Part shown: positions 1 to 9,734 of the stretch, one piece after another
Layout of the letters: every line of letters begins with the position of its first letter
Numbering within the stretch: the stretch's first letter is position 1
DNA from: Sulfitobacter sp. 20_GPM-1509m
Lineage (GTDB): Bacteria; Pseudomonadota; Alphaproteobacteria; Rhodobacterales; Rhodobacteraceae
Direction: 5' to 3'
DNA: 64,000 nucleotides
Assembly: GCF_000620505.1 (NCBI RefSeq)
Contig: NZ_KK211144.1
Span: 68,781-132,780 of the forward strand
Notes under the pieces: model-generated
Told to the model about the DNA's origin: nothing
Seen by the model: only the letters and a program-made list of their open reading frames with translations
Databases searched by the model: none
Made by a program: the position numbers and the translations under genes

Positions 1-1
1 C

Positions 2-829
2 GATCTGCACACCGGGAACGAGGCCACGCGGCTGATGGCGATGGTCATGCTGGTGATGTCCGTGTCGCCCATGCTGGCGCCGCTGGCAGGCAGCTTGGTG
101 ATCTCGCTGGGGTCCTGGCGCGCGGTTTTTGCGGTGCTGGCCTGTGCTGCGGCAATTGCCGCTGTGGTGATGGGCGTGTCGCTGGGCGAAACCCTTCCGC
201 CCGAAAAACGCACGCCGGTCCGGGTAAAGACGTTGATCCAGAACGCAGGCATCCTGTTTCGGGATCGCGGGTTCATGGGGCTGACGATGATCGGCGGCTT
301 TGGCATGGCCAGCTTCTTTGTCTTCATCGCCTCGGCCCCCTTTGTCTATGTGCAGGAATTCGGCCTGACGCCCACACAATTCTCGCTGGCCTTCGCGGTC
401 AACGCCATCGGCTTCTTCTCGGCCTCGCAGATGGCCGCCCCCTTGGGCGAGCGGTTCGGGATGCGCCCGCTGGTGCGGATGGGTGTGACCGGGTTCACGT
501 TCTTCGTGTTGCTGTTGTTGCTGGTCGTGGCCTCGGGCTTTCAGAACCTGCCGGTCGTGATCGCCGGATTGTTCTGCGCGAACGCCTGTCTGGGCGTGGT
601 GATCCCCACAACAATGGTGCTGGCGCTGGATGCACATGGCGAGCGCGCAGGGCTGGCGTCGTCGCTGGGTGGCACCTTGCAGATGCTGGCAGGCGGGCTG
701 ATGATTGCAGCCACGGGGCCGTTCTTTGACGGCACGGTCCTGCCGATGCTGGCGGCGATTGCGATATGTGGCGTGGCAGCGATGGGCTTTACCCTGTTCA
801 CCCTGCCCCGCCGCGTGCGCGTGACGTAA
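2..829 (+). CDS. MFS multidrug exporter, Bcr/CflA type (5' end outside window)
   Basis: C-terminal part of a major facilitator transporter; the reading frame is open to the left edge, so the start lies upstream of the window. Several hydrophobic segments are visible, and the segment VSPMLAPLAGSLV resembles the central region of Bcr/CflA-type drug:proton antiporters, which export drugs such as bicyclomycin or sulfonamides across the inner membrane. The family assignment rests on this segment and overall membrane topology; the substrate cannot be told. The gene converges on dusA, with only 18 bases between the two stop codons. Confidence 0.75.
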   Translation, partial: DLHTGNEATRLMAMVMLVMSVSPMLAPLAGSLVISLGSWRAVFAVLACAAAIAAVVMGVSLGETLPPEKRTPVRVKTLIQNAGILFRDRGFMGLTMIGGFGMASFFVFIASAPFVYVQEFGLTPTQFSLAFAVNAIGFFSASQMAAPLGERFGMRPLVRMGVTGFTFFVLLLLLVVASGFQNLPVVIAGLFCANACLGVVIPTTMVLALDAHGERAGLASSLGGTLQMLAGGLMIAATGPFFDGTVLPMLAAIAICGVAAMGFTLFTLPRRVRVT

Positions 830-847
830 GCTGCTCTTGAGATCGGC

Positions 848-1855
848 TCAGGCGCTTTGCGCCTGGGCTGCCTGCGTGATGTGAGTCAGCGCCTGTTCCA
901 CCAGTTCCGGCCCCGCCCCGTCACGATGCGCCCCCTCGGACAGCGCCCGCCGCCAGCCACGCGCACCGGGACGGCCCGCGAACAGACCCAGCATATGGCG
1001 GGTGACCTGATGCAGGCGGCCCCCATCGGTCAGATGCGCCTCGATATAAGGCAGCATTCCTGCCACGGCCTCTTCGGCTGAAGTGTCGGTGCCGGTGCCG
1101 TATATCCGCCGGTCCGCCGTGCTGAGAATATCCGAGGGCTGGTGATAGGCCGCGCGGCCCACCATGACACCGTCCAGCCCCCCGTCGAGGAACTCAACCG
1201 CCTGCTCCAGCGACGTGATCCCGCCGTTGACCGAGATGTGCAGATTGGGAAACAGCCCCTTCATCTGACGCACCAGATCATAGTCCAGCGGAGGAATGTC
1301 GCGGTTTTCCTTGGGGCTGAGACCTTGCAACCACGCCTTGCGCGCATGGATCGAGACACGCTCGACGCCTGCCCCCACCATCTGTGACAGGAATTCGGGC
1401 AGCACGTCGGCGGGGTTTTGTTCGTCCACACCGATACGGCACTTCACCGTCACCTCGATGTCCACCGCGTCCTGCATGGCCCGCACACAGTCGGCCACCA
1501 GCGCAGGCTGGCGCATCAACACAGCCCCGAACGTGCCCGATTGCACCCGGTCCGACGGGCAGCCCACGTTCAGGTTGATCTCGTCATAGCCCGCGGCCGC
1601 CCCGATCCGCGCCGCCTGGGCAAGCTCGGACGGGTCAGAGCCGCCCAGTTGCAACGCCACGGGATGCTCGTCCCCGTGATGGTCCAGCAAATGCAAAGCA
1701 CCGCCGCGCACCAAGGCGGGGGACGTGACCATTTCAGTGTAGAGCAACACATGCGCCGACAGCAGACGGTGCAGGTAGCGACAATGGCGGTCCGTCCAGT
1801 CCATCATGGGGGCTACGGACAGTTTCGCGGCCCTTGCGGCTGACGTATGGGTCAT
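848..1855 (-). CDS. dusA: tRNA-dihydrouridine synthase A
   Basis: Flavin enzyme that reduces specific uridines to dihydrouridine in the tRNA D-loop. The protein (335 aa) begins with the Dus FMN-binding signature SVAPMMDWTDRH near residue 13 and carries the catalytic cysteine in NLNVGCPS (C99). SIHARKAWLQGLSPKENR is the typical DusA segment. The start at 1855 is preferred over an upstream in-frame ATG at 1897 because an AGGAGA ribosome-binding site sits 8 bases before it and the protein then begins like its family. The last codons form a GC-rich hairpin (849-865) that may help end transcription where it meets the MFS gene. Confidence 0.93.
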   Translation of the reverse strand: MTHTSAARAAKLSVAPMMDWTDRHCRYLHRLLSAHVLLYTEMVTSPALVRGGALHLLDHHGDEHPVALQLGGSDPSELAQAARIGAAAGYDEINLNVGCPSDRVQSGTFGAVLMRQPALVADCVRAMQDAVDIEVTVKCRIGVDEQNPADVLPEFLSQMVGAGVERVSIHARKAWLQGLSPKENRDIPPLDYDLVRQMKGLFPNLHISVNGGITSLEQAVEFLDGGLDGVMVGRAAYHQPSDILSTADRRIYGTGTDTSAEEAVAGMLPYIEAHLTDGGRLHQVTRHMLGLFAGRPGARGWRRALSEGAHRDGAGPELVEQALTHITQAAQAQSA

Positions 1856-2131
1856 CTCTTCGGTCTCCTGACCTTCGCAAACAGCAGATACGGCCATTCC
1901 GGCCGATCGTATGCGCCTGCCCGTGGGCAGACCAGCCCCCCATAAAGCGAAGCGCGCAGGGCTTCAAACCGGATCTGTGCAAGCTGCACGCCGGCACAAG
2001 AGCATGACTCCCCTGCCACTGCCGTGCTAGACAGACCAGATACCCCGCCACTCCGGCCATTGGCAATGGAGCCCGGGCAACGCGCTGCCGGATTGCGGCG
2101 ACCATCATTTTCAGTCGAAAAGAGACATTGC

Positions 2132-2479
2132 ATGACCATCGAAGCCACCCTGTGGGACCAGGAAGAACGGTTCTGGACCCAAGGCGCGGACAGCGCACGT
2201 ACCATGTCGGCCAAAAACGCGGTCTTTGTGTTTCCCTACCCCACGGGCATCCTCAGCGGCGATGCGCTGTGGCGCGAGGCGGATGTGGCGCAGCGTTGGC
2301 GCTCGGTCGTGATGAGTGAACGGGTTCTGTCTGTTGAGGGGAATATCGCCGTGCTGGCCTACCGCGTGTCGGCTGAACGCGGCGACACACCGCTTTACGA
2401 GGCGCTGTGTACCTCGACCTATCTCAAGGACGACACCAAATGGCTGCGCCTGACACACCAACAGACACCGACTTCGTGA
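2132..2479 (+). CDS. small DUF4440/SnoaL-like protein
   Basis: A 115-aa soluble protein without signal peptide. It starts MTIEATLWDQEERFW and has an alternating strand/helix pattern with a central WREADVAQRW segment and a VEGNIAVLAYRVSA strand, as in the NTF2-like DUF4440/SnoaL fold found in small enzymes and binding proteins. The start was placed at the ATG at 2132 rather than 2024, because only the part after 2132 looks like a folded domain. It stands alone, divergent from dusA and followed by a bidirectional terminator. Catalytic role unknown. Confidence 0.6.
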   Translation: MTIEATLWDQEERFWTQGADSARTMSAKNAVFVFPYPTGILSGDALWREADVAQRWRSVVMSERVLSVEGNIAVLAYRVSAERGDTPLYEALCTSTYLKDDTKWLRLTHQQTPTS

Positions 2480-2530
2480 CACAGGCTCTGCCGCTGTGCG
2501 ATCTGGCGCAATGCGGTCATCCGAAACGAA

Positions 2531-2564
2531 AAAGGCCCGCAAATTGATGCGGGCCTTTGTTTTC
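2531..2564. terminator. bidirectional rho-independent terminator
   Basis: A perfect 10-bp stem, AAAGGCCCGC with GCGGGCCTTT, encloses an 8-base loop and is flanked by A and T runs on both sides. It separates the convergent DUF4440-like gene (plus strand) and dctM (minus strand), so it can serve both. Confidence 0.85.
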
Positions 2565-2578
2565 GCTGCAAGCCGGGT

Positions 2579-3979
2579 CTAGCCCGCCAGGGACGGCAAC
2601 CACAGCACGATGCTTGGAAAGGCGACCAGCAGGCCGATGGTCACCGCGTCCGCCAGAAAGAACGGTGTGACGCCCCGGAACACGTCCTGCACGGTCAGAT
2701 CGTCGCGCACGCCGGCCACGACAAAGCAGTTCAGTCCGATGGGCGGGGTGATCAGGCAGAATTCGGCCATTTTCACCACCAGAATGCCAAACCAGATCGC
2801 GCACATCGGCCCCGACATCCCAAAGGAGCTGTCAGCGGCGGAAACAAGCTCTCCGCCGTTCAGCGCCATCACCGCCGGATAGACCACAGGCAAGGTCAGC
2901 AGCAGCATTCCGATGGCATCCATGAACATGCCCAGCACCGCATAGGCCAGCAGAATGCAGATCAGGATCAGCATCGGCGCCATGTCCAGCGAGGTGATCC
3001 AGTCCGAGAACGCACCCGGCAGGTCGGCAAAGCCCAGAAACCGAACATAGATCAGCACGCCCCAGATGATGGTAAAGATCATCACCGTCAGCTTGGCCGT
3101 CTCGATCAGCGCATCCTTGAGCTGGTTCAGACGCATACCGCGATACAGCGCCATCAGGAACACGATGAATGCGCCCACGGCCCCGCCTTCGGTCGGGGTG
3201 CCCCATGCCTCGCCAAAGGGGTTGTAGACGAAAAAAATGATGATCACGACCACCGCCACGATAGGCAAGGCGGGCGGCAGGGATTCAAACCGTTCACGCC
3301 ATGTGAAACCGGTCACCGGGGGGCCGACGTTCTTGAACACCATGGCGATGCCGATGATCAGAACCGCGTAGACCACAGCCGAGAATGCGCCGGGGATGAA
3401 CCCGGCCAGCAGCAGTTTGCCCACGTCCTGCTCCACGATGATCGCATAGATCACCAAAATGGCCGAGGGCGGGATCAGCGAGGCCAGCGTACCACCTGCA
3501 GCAACCACACCCGCCGCGAACTGCTTGTTATAGCCGATCTTCAGCATTTCGGGGATGGCGATGCGGGCAAAGACTGCCGCCGTGGCCACCGATGCGCCCG
3601 ACACGGCGGCAAAGCCTGCGGTGGCGAACACAGTCGACACGGCCAGCCCCCCGGGAACCCATGCGATCCAGCGCTTCGCAGCCTCGAACAGGGCAGTCGT
3701 CAGCTTGGCGTAATAGGCCAGATAGCCGATCAGGATGAAGGTCGGGATCAGGCTAAGCGCCTGTGACGACACTTTTGAATGGGGCACCTGCCCCGCGATC
3801 TTGACGCTGATTTCCAGCGCCTTGCCGATGCGGTCGGGGTCATAGTCAAAACCGTTCCAGCGCAGCCAGAACAGCCCCGCAAAACCGGCAAGGCCCGCGG
3901 CAAACGCCACACGCATCCCCAGAACAACCATCACCAACATGCCGCCCGTGGTCCACAGACCGATTGTAATCGGATCCAT
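2579..3979 (-). CDS. dctM: TRAP transporter large permease (DctM-like)
   Basis: The membrane protein that carries substrate and sodium in a tripartite ATP-independent periplasmic transporter. It has 466 aa and about a dozen hydrophobic segments. Typical DctM sequences include LIPTFILIGYLAYYA near residue 95, AAGGTLASLIPPSAILVIYA near 165-185, and a C-terminal ITPPIGLNCFVVAGV segment. It is somewhat longer than the roughly 430 aa common in the family. Its start overlaps the dctQ stop by one base, so the two are translationally coupled. Last gene of the dctP-dctQ-dctM operon. Substrate unknown; organic acids are usual. Confidence 0.93.
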   Translation of the reverse strand: MDPITIGLWTTGGMLVMVVLGMRVAFAAGLAGFAGLFWLRWNGFDYDPDRIGKALEISVKIAGQVPHSKVSSQALSLIPTFILIGYLAYYAKLTTALFEAAKRWIAWVPGGLAVSTVFATAGFAAVSGASVATAAVFARIAIPEMLKIGYNKQFAAGVVAAGGTLASLIPPSAILVIYAIIVEQDVGKLLLAGFIPGAFSAVVYAVLIIGIAMVFKNVGPPVTGFTWRERFESLPPALPIVAVVVIIIFFVYNPFGEAWGTPTEGGAVGAFIVFLMALYRGMRLNQLKDALIETAKLTVMIFTIIWGVLIYVRFLGFADLPGAFSDWITSLDMAPMLILICILLAYAVLGMFMDAIGMLLLTLPVVYPAVMALNGGELVSAADSSFGMSGPMCAIWFGILVVKMAEFCLITPPIGLNCFVVAGVRDDLTVQDVFRGVTPFFLADAVTIGLLVAFPSIVLWLPSLAG

Positions 3980-4605
3980 CAGTCGTCTCCCAGCGCGTCG
4001 GCTTCAAGTCTGGCCTGCTCGGCCACGGTCAGGATCAGCGGCACCGCCACCGGGTTCTCCAGCCCCAGCACCAGCGCACGGGCGTATCCCCACGCTTGCA
4101 ACACCAGACGCAATGCCAGCACCGTAAACGCCATCGGAACGATCAGTTTGCTGGGCCACAGCGGCAGCCCGATGTCGATCGAGCTGTCGCGGCTGCAGAA
4201 CGGCCGCGCGCAATCGAACGAGCGGTCAAAGTGCGCCCAGCTGCCCCAGATCAACGCGATGATCAGAACAAGGATGAGCAGGACCGAAATCAGTTCGAAC
4301 AGCCACTTGGCCCGCCCCGAAAGCGCGCCCACCAGCATGTCCATCCGGATATGCCCTCCGCTGCGCTGCACATAGGACACGCCCATGATCGCAATCAACG
4401 GCATCGCGGTTTCGATGTAATCGACATAGCCCATCAGCGGACTGCCAAAGAACTTGCGCCCCAACACCGACCAGACCGCCAGAAACATCAGCGAAAAGAC
4501 GGCGATGCCGCTGATCAATGCAAAAAACCACTCAACGGGCACCAAAGCCCTGTCCAGCCTGCTGAGCAAACTGTTGTCTTCCAGAACCGATGACGTTCCT
4601 GCCAT
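3979..4605 (-). CDS. dctQ: TRAP transporter small permease (DctQ-like)
   Basis: The small membrane subunit (208 aa) that pairs with DctM and docks the binding protein. It has four hydrophobic stretches. The typical DctQ segment RKFFGSPLMGYVDYIETAMP lies near residues 50-70, followed by YVQRSGGHIRMDMLV, matching the family pattern of a conserved arginine and histidine before the third helix. It lies between dctP, separated by a 154-base gap with a hairpin, and dctM, which overlaps it by one base. Confidence 0.9.
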   Translation of the reverse strand: MAGTSSVLEDNSLLSRLDRALVPVEWFFALISGIAVFSLMFLAVWSVLGRKFFGSPLMGYVDYIETAMPLIAIMGVSYVQRSGGHIRMDMLVGALSGRAKWLFELISVLLILVLIIALIWGSWAHFDRSFDCARPFCSRDSSIDIGLPLWPSKLIVPMAFTVLALRLVLQAWGYARALVLGLENPVAVPLILTVAEQARLEADALGDD

Positions 4606-4682
4606 GTCTGTCCCCTTGTTTTCGAAGTCTTGTGACCGGTGTTCAGGCCCGGTTTTGACGCAAGCGCATTCAAAGTGTGAAA

Positions 4683-4710
4683 AGCCACCGCAAGACGCCC
4701 TGCGGTGGCT
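4683..4710 (-). terminator. hairpin between dctP and dctQ (attenuator or mRNA 3'-end stabiliser)
   Basis: A 10-bp perfect inverted repeat, AGCCACCGCA and TGCGGTGGCT, with an 8-base loop, followed on the minus strand by TTTTC. It lies in the gap between the binding-protein gene and the permease genes of the same operon. Partial termination or protection of the upstream mRNA would leave binding protein in excess over membrane subunits. Seen: the hairpin. Inferred: its role. Confidence 0.65.
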
Positions 4711-4759
4711 TGACGAGTCCCCCTATCAGGGCCGCCCGAGGGTGGCCCCCTGCGGTGCC

Positions 4760-5779
4760 TTAGCTGCCCGAAGCCTTGGCATCAGCCAGGGCCTTTTCAG
4801 CCAGATCGTACAGTTCCTGACCCGGCAGGCCCTGACCTTCCATGTCCGCAATCCATGCGTCCCGGATCGGTCCCGCCGCCTTTTCACGGAATTCGGCGAT
4901 GGTTTCGTCGCTGTACATCACTTTTTCAACGCCCTTCTCTTCCAGAACGGTGTCCCAGCGTTTCAGCAGTTCACCATAGTTGGCAAGGTAATGGTCGATG
5001 GCCTCGGGCACCGAGCTGTCCAGCGCTTCGCGTTCTGCATCGCTCAGGGATTCATATGCGTCGATGTTCACCACCACGGGGCAGTTCACGGTGCCGGGGT
5101 TCAGGTTGGCGGTCCACCAGTCGGCCTGGTTGATCGTGCCAAAGCTGAGGTGCGCGTGCTGGGCAAAGGCCACGGTGTCCACGACGCCGGATTCCATCGC
5201 CTGATAGGCTTCGGCCGAGGTCACGGATGTGGGCACGGCGCCGACCAGCTCGAACGCCTCGCCGATGCCGCCGGTGGCGCGGACCCGCATACCGTCGAAT
5301 TTCGCCAGTGTGTCACGGGGCTCGCCCGTGCCGACGAGGTTGTACTGCGGCATGGGCGAAGTCATCAGCAGCTTGGCGTTCCATTGAGCCATTTCTTCGA
5401 TGGCTGCGGGATGCGCATAGACTGCGTTGGATACAGCAACCTCTTGCTTCAGGTTCTCGACACCCAGGAACGGCAGCTCCAGCACGGTGATCACGCGGTT
5501 CTTGTCGGGGTGATAACCTGCACAGAACTGCGCCATCTCAAAGGCACCGATGCTGATGCCGTCCAGATTTTCGCGGTTCTTCGACAGGCCGCCATAGCTG
5601 ACGTTCATGGTGAATTCGCCGTTGGTCTTTTCCGCAACCAGTTCGGCCAGTTTCTCGACATGTTCGGTAAAGGCGCGACGCTTGCCCCAGACACTGACGT
5701 TCCATTCGGTCGCGGCAGCCTCGAGTGCAAAGGTGCATGTCAGCGCGCCTGCAACGGCGCCCAGCGTAAATTTGTTCAT
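4760..5779 (-). CDS. dctP: TRAP transporter periplasmic substrate-binding protein (DctP family)
   Basis: Soluble receptor (339 aa) that captures substrate and delivers it to DctQM. It has an N-terminal signal peptide of about 22 residues, MNKFTLGAVAGALTCTFALE, ending in an Ala-rich cleavage region. The DctP-family core follows, including FDGMRVRATGG near residue 165, where the conserved arginine usually binds a substrate carboxylate, and SAEAYQAMESGVVDTVAF just after. The ribosome-binding site AGGGAGAG lies just before the start. First gene of the TRAP operon, and divergent from acs. Substrate cannot be told. Confidence 0.92.
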   Translation of the reverse strand: MNKFTLGAVAGALTCTFALEAAATEWNVSVWGKRRAFTEHVEKLAELVAEKTNGEFTMNVSYGGLSKNRENLDGISIGAFEMAQFCAGYHPDKNRVITVLELPFLGVENLKQEVAVSNAVYAHPAAIEEMAQWNAKLLMTSPMPQYNLVGTGEPRDTLAKFDGMRVRATGGIGEAFELVGAVPTSVTSAEAYQAMESGVVDTVAFAQHAHLSFGTINQADWWTANLNPGTVNCPVVVNIDAYESLSDAEREALDSSVPEAIDHYLANYGELLKRWDTVLEEKGVEKVMYSDETIAEFREKAAGPIRDAWIADMEGQGLPGQELYDLAEKALADAKASGS

Positions 5780-6261
5780 GATACTCTCCCTTACGCGCGC
5801 CTTGGATGGCCCGCTTGGCCTCAGGGTAACTTGCGATTTACATCATGCCAATACCCAGAACCCCCGAGGGGCGGACCGCCCGCAAGGGCCCACGAAAGAA
5901 TGTTGCGTGATTCTGCCGCTTTGCGACACCTGCGGCCATACGGCACAGGGGCCGGGTACCAAAGTGACCCTGCACGGCCATCGCGTTGCAGGTTTGTGCA
6001 TCATTTGCCGCTGCGTTCATTTGACATGCAATCGCCCGAAAATAAGAGAAAAATGCGGCATGCGCGGACAAAGTTTACAAAATGTTGGCGGTATCGGAAA
6101 AACATTTACAGCGAAACCGTTATTTTTCCGCAAGTTATTCCCTTCTTTTCACATCGCAGTATTATCACGATCACGTCAGGGAGGACGGAGCGACATGGCC
6201 GATGCGGGCTTGTCAATTGCCTGCCCTCGACCGAAAAAGATCGCCAGGGAGGAAGCCTACG
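5780..6261. promoter_or_regulatory. divergent control region between dctP and acs
   Basis: A 482-base region without a convincing gene; it must hold the promoters of both divergent operons. A perfect -35-like TTGACA at 6021-6026 is followed after 16 bases by a weak TAAGAG -10, which would give acs a leader of roughly 210 bases. The stretch from 6050 to 6170 is markedly AT-richer than its surroundings. Half-sites TTTGCG (5920) and TTTGCC (6004) loosely recall the TTTGCAAA motif of ScfR/RamB regulators, but no full site is present. Inference only. Confidence 0.35.
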
Positions 6262-8205
6262 ATGACCAGAACCCACGCTCCGCACGCTCACACGGTTGAA
6301 AATGCGCATGTGAACGCTGCCGATTATGACAAGATGTATGCCGCATCCGTTGCCGATCCGGCGGCCTTTTGGGGCGAGCACGGCAAGCGCATCGACTGGA
6401 TCAAGCCCTATACCCGGGTCAAGGATGTCTCCTATGACTTTGGCAACGTGTCGATCAAATGGTACGACGACGGCACGCTGAACGTCTCGGCCAACTGCAT
6501 CGACCGCCACCTTGCGGCGCGCGGTGACCAGACCGCGATTATCTGGGAACCCGACAGCCCCGACGACGACGCGCTGCACATCACCTACCGCGATCTGCAC
6601 AAGGCCACCTGCAAGATGGCCAACGTGCTGAAAGACATGGGCGTCGAAAAGGGCGACCGCGTGGTGATCTATATGCCGATGATCCCCGAGGCCGCCTATG
6701 CCATGCTGGCCTGTGCCCGCATCGGTGCGATCCATTCGATCGTCTTTGCCGGCTTCTCGCCCGACGCGCTGGCCGCCCGTGTGAAGGGTTGCGGTGCCAA
6801 GGTGGTGATCACCGCCGACCAGGCCCCCCGTGGCGGACGCAACACACCGCTGAAGACCAATGCGGACAAGGCGCTGGCCAATTGCGATGACAGCGTCAAG
6901 ACGCTGGTCGTGCGCCGCACCGGTGCCGATGTGCCATGGTCGGACCGCGACCACGACTATAACGCGCTGGCCGCCACCGCGTCCGAGGATTGCGAGCCGA
7001 CGGAAGTCAACGCCGAAGACCCGCTGTTCATCCTCTACACCTCGGGTTCCACAGGCCAGCCCAAGGGCGTGGTGCACACCACCGGCGGCTATCTGGTCTA
7101 TGCGGCGATGACGCATCAGATCACCTTCGATTACCACGATGGCGACATCTATTGGTGCACCGCCGATGTGGGCTGGGTCACCGGCCACAGCTATATCGTC
7201 TACGGTCCACTGGCCAATGGCGCGACCACGCTAATGTTCGAGGGCGTGCCCACCTATCCCGACGCCAGCCGGTTCTGGCAGATCTGCGAAAAGCACAAGG
7301 TGTCGCAGTTCTACACCGCCCCCACCGCGATCCGCGCACTGATGGGTCAGGGCGATGAATTCGTGAAAAAGGCCGACCTGAGCAGCTTGAAGCTGCTGGG
7401 CACCGTCGGCGAGCCGATCAACCCCGAAGCGTGGGAATGGTACAACGATGTGGTTGGCGGCGGGCGTTGCCCCATCGTCGACACCTGGTGGCAGACCGAA
7501 ACCGGCGGCCACCTGATGACGCCCCTGCCCGGCGCCCATGAAACCAAACCGGGTGCTGCGCAGAAACCGTTCTTTGGCATCGAACCTGTGGTTCTGGACC
7601 CGACCAGCGGCGAAGAGATCGACGGCAACGGCGTCGAGGGTGTTCTGTGCATCAAGGACAGCTGGCCCGGCCAGATGCGCACCGTCTGGGGCGATCACGA
7701 GCGGTTCGAGCAAACATATTTCAGCGACTACAAGGGCTATTACTTTACCGGTGACGGGTGCCGCCGCGATCAGGACGGCGATTACTGGATCACGGGCCGC
7801 GTCGATGACGTGATCAACGTGTCCGGTCACCGCATGGGCACGGCCGAGGTCGAAAGCGCGCTGGTTGCCCACGACAAGGTCGCCGAAGCGGCGGTTGTCG
7901 GCTATCCCCACGACATCAAGGGGCAAGGCATCTATTGCTATGTCACCCTGATGAGCGGCGAAGAACCCTCCGAAGACCTGCGCAAGGAACTGCGCACATG
8001 GGTCCGCAACGAGATCGGCCCCATCGCCTCGCCCGACCTGATCCAGTGGGCCCCGGGCCTGCCCAAGACCCGCTCGGGCAAGATCATGCGCCGCATCTTG
8101 CGCAAGATCGCCGAGGATGATTTTGGCGCATTGGGCGACACGTCGACACTGGCTGACCCTTCCGTTGTCGATGACCTGATCGCCAACCGCATGAACAAAG
8201 GCTGA
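6262..8205 (+). CDS. acs: acetyl-CoA synthetase (AMP-forming)
   Basis: Activates acetate with ATP and CoA to acetyl-CoA, releasing AMP and pyrophosphate. The protein has 647 aa, the normal Acs length. Family motifs include the nucleotide-binding [14 protein letters not shown], the acetate-pocket region [13 protein letters not shown] and the C-terminal [11 protein letters not shown], whose lysine (K607) is catalytic and is the residue acetylated in studied Acs enzymes. The start at 6262 follows an AGGGAGGA ribosome-binding site; the frame stays open upstream to 6082 but that stretch does not look like protein. adk follows after 5 bases. Confidence 0.95.
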   Translation: MTRTHAPHAHTVENAHVNAADYDKMYAASVADPAAFWGEHGKRIDWIKPYTRVKDVSYDFGNVSIKWYDDGTLNVSANCIDRHLAARGDQTAIIWEPDSPDDDALHITYRDLHKATCKMANVLKDMGVEKGDRVVIYMPMIPEAAYAMLACARIGAIHSIVFAGFSPDALAARVKGCGAKVVITADQAPRGGRNTPLKTNADKALANCDDSVKTLVVRRTGADVPWSDRDHDYNALAATASEDCEPTEVNAEDPLFILYTSGSTGQPKGVVHTTGGYLVYAAMTHQITFDYHDGDIYWCTADVGWVTGHSYIVYGPLANGATTLMFEGVPTYPDASRFWQICEKHKVSQFYTAPTAIRALMGQGDEFVKKADLSSLKLLGTVGEPINPEAWEWYNDVVGGGRCPIVDTWWQTETGGHLMTPLPGAHETKPGAAQKPFFGIEPVVLDPTSGEEIDGNGVEGVLCIKDSWPGQMRTVWGDHERFEQTYFSDYKGYYFTGDGCRRDQDGDYWITGRVDDVINVSGHRMGTAEVESALVAHDKVAEAAVVGYPHDIKGQGIYCYVTLMSGEEPSEDLRKELRTWVRNEIGPIASPDLIQWAPGLPKTRSGKIMRRILRKIAEDDFGALGDTSTLADPSVVDDLIANRMNKG

Positions 8206-8210
8206 CACGC

Positions 8211-8915
8211 ATGACCGAGAGCAAGACCACCGCAAATGTTGCCACACTCGCGCCCCCGGTGCTGATCCTGCTGGGGCCTCCGGGTGCCGGCAAGGGCACA
8301 CAGGCGCGGATGCTGGAGAAACGCTATGGGCTGGTGCAGCTCAGCACCGGCGACCTGTTGCGTGCGGCGGTCGCCGAAGGGTCCGAGGCGGGCAAGGCGG
8401 CGGACAAGGTGATGAAATCGGGCGGGCTGGTCAGTGACGAGATCGTCATTGCGATCCTGCGCGACCGGCTGTCCGACCCGGACACCGCCAAGGGCGTGAT
8501 CCTGGACGGCTTTCCCCGCACCACCGTTCAGGCCGAGGCGCTGGACGAGTTGCTGGCGGAAAGCGGGCAAAAGATCGACGCGGCCATCAGCCTTGAGGTT
8601 GATGACGAGGCCATGGTGCACCGCATTGCAGGGCGCTACACCTGTGGTGAATGCGGCGAAGGGTATCACGACAGCTTCAAGAAGCCGAAGGTGGATGGGG
8701 TTTGTGATGTCTGCGGCGCCTCGAACATGAAGCGGCGGTCGGACGACAACGCCGAGACCGTGGCCGAACGGCTGGCGGCCTATCACAAGCAGACCGCCCC
8801 GCTGATCACCTATTACGAACAGCGCGGCGCCTTGCAGCGTATCGACGCCATGGGGTCGATTGACGAAATTGCCACGACCGTCAGCCGTGCCGTGGCCGAA
8901 GCGACGCGAAAGTAG
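8211..8915 (+). CDS. adk: adenylate kinase with zinc-type lid
   Basis: Interconverts AMP plus ATP with two ADP. It has 234 aa. The P-loop GPPGAGKGTQ is at residues 22-31, after an unusual 17-residue N-terminal extension. Four lid cysteines (C145, C148, C165, C168) form the zinc-knuckle pattern of Gram-positive-type lids. The gene starts 5 bases after acs, so it is almost surely co-transcribed. Adk would recycle the AMP that Acs makes and pull the acetate reaction forward. It is probably a second copy, since the housekeeping adk usually lies in the ribosomal protein operon; that cannot be tested here. Confidence 0.93.
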   Translation: MTESKTTANVATLAPPVLILLGPPGAGKGTQARMLEKRYGLVQLSTGDLLRAAVAEGSEAGKAADKVMKSGGLVSDEIVIAILRDRLSDPDTAKGVILDGFPRTTVQAEALDELLAESGQKIDAAISLEVDDEAMVHRIAGRYTCGECGEGYHDSFKKPKVDGVCDVCGASNMKRRSDDNAETVAERLAAYHKQTAPLITYYEQRGALQRIDAMGSIDEIATTVSRAVAEATRK

Positions 8916-8936
8916 ATCGGGTGTTGCGACAGACCG

Positions 8937-9557
8937 CTACCGGTCAGTCGCCCCTTTCCCCGCCAAAATCTTGTCCCGAAATCCGGCAATCCGCTTAACG
9001 CGGGTTGCCGATTGTTTTGCCGAGGACAGGTTGATCACATAGCTTTTGCGCCGCCCCGGCGTCAGGGCATGGAATGCTTCGGCCAGTTCGGGATCAGAAT
9101 CCAACGCCTCGGTCAGTTCCTCAGGTATTTCAAGCTCGCTGTCATCCGGTGGCGCCTTGAGACCAGCGGCCGCATAGCCCAACGCCTCTTTCAGATAGGC
9201 TGTGATGATCGGCTCCATTGCCGCCACCTGTTCGTTCGCGGTGAAGCGGATCATGTGGGCATGTTTCGTGTTCGGCCCGGCGCGTTCCAACACGGCCTCG
9301 GGGTCTTTCATCAGCGCCGCGTTGAAAAAGCTCAGCCGGAAGTCGCCGCGAAATGCCCCCAGCATGGCGATGTTGCGTCCGGCATGCAGATAACACGGGT
9401 GCGCCCATTTCAGCGCAGGTTCCAGCCCGACGTTCCGGCAAAGCCGGTCCAGCTCCTCAAGCCCCTTGCCCCAGGGCACAATCGAGCAATCGGGTGTGTC
9501 AAAGCGCGCACATCGTCCGCACCCTTTGGTGAAAAAGTCATCAAGTTCCGTGATCAT
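8937..9557 (-). CDS. YdeI/DUF1801-like protein
   Basis: A 206-aa soluble protein with an N-terminal region resembling the DUF1801/YdeI fold (KWAHPCYLHAGRNIAMLGAF) and a C-terminal segment EAFHALTPGRRKSYVINLSS typical of YdeI/OmdA-like proteins. The start at 9557 was chosen over 9734 because a GGAGG ribosome-binding site precedes it. Function is not established; family members are sometimes linked to envelope stress or peptide resistance. It converges on adk and is preceded by the terminator of the next gene. Confidence 0.7.
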   Translation of the reverse strand: MITELDDFFTKGCGRCARFDTPDCSIVPWGKGLEELDRLCRNVGLEPALKWAHPCYLHAGRNIAMLGAFRGDFRLSFFNAALMKDPEAVLERAGPNTKHAHMIRFTANEQVAAMEPIITAYLKEALGYAAAGLKAPPDDSELEIPEELTEALDSDPELAEAFHALTPGRRKSYVINLSSAKQSATRVKRIAGFRDKILAGKGATDR

Positions 9558-9734
9558 CTGGTCGCTGCCTCCTGTCTCCGGCAGAGTGATACAGAGGATT
9601 TTCGCGAACGCAAAACCCGGATGCAACCGCCCGCGATACCGTGCCGAAGGCTGTGTTCTTGAGTGGACAGTAGCCCTCTGTATCCCGACGGCGATCCAGA
9701 AGCGGTTGATCCGAGCAGCGTGCCCCGGACGCAA

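Noticed and set aside
5920-6009. ScfR/RamB binding site upstream of acs
   Set aside because: Only incomplete TTTGC half-sites are present; no full TTTGCAAA motif was found, so a direct link is not claimed.
5838-6071. 77-codon minus-strand frame in the dctP-acs gap
   Set aside because: No ribosome-binding site and no protein-like pattern; the gap is better explained as a control region.
4454-6265. 603-codon plus-strand open frame over dctP and the dctQ start
   Set aside because: It is antisense to genes with clear TRAP motifs, is rich in His/Arg/Gly with no domain, and arises from the GC bias at third codon positions.
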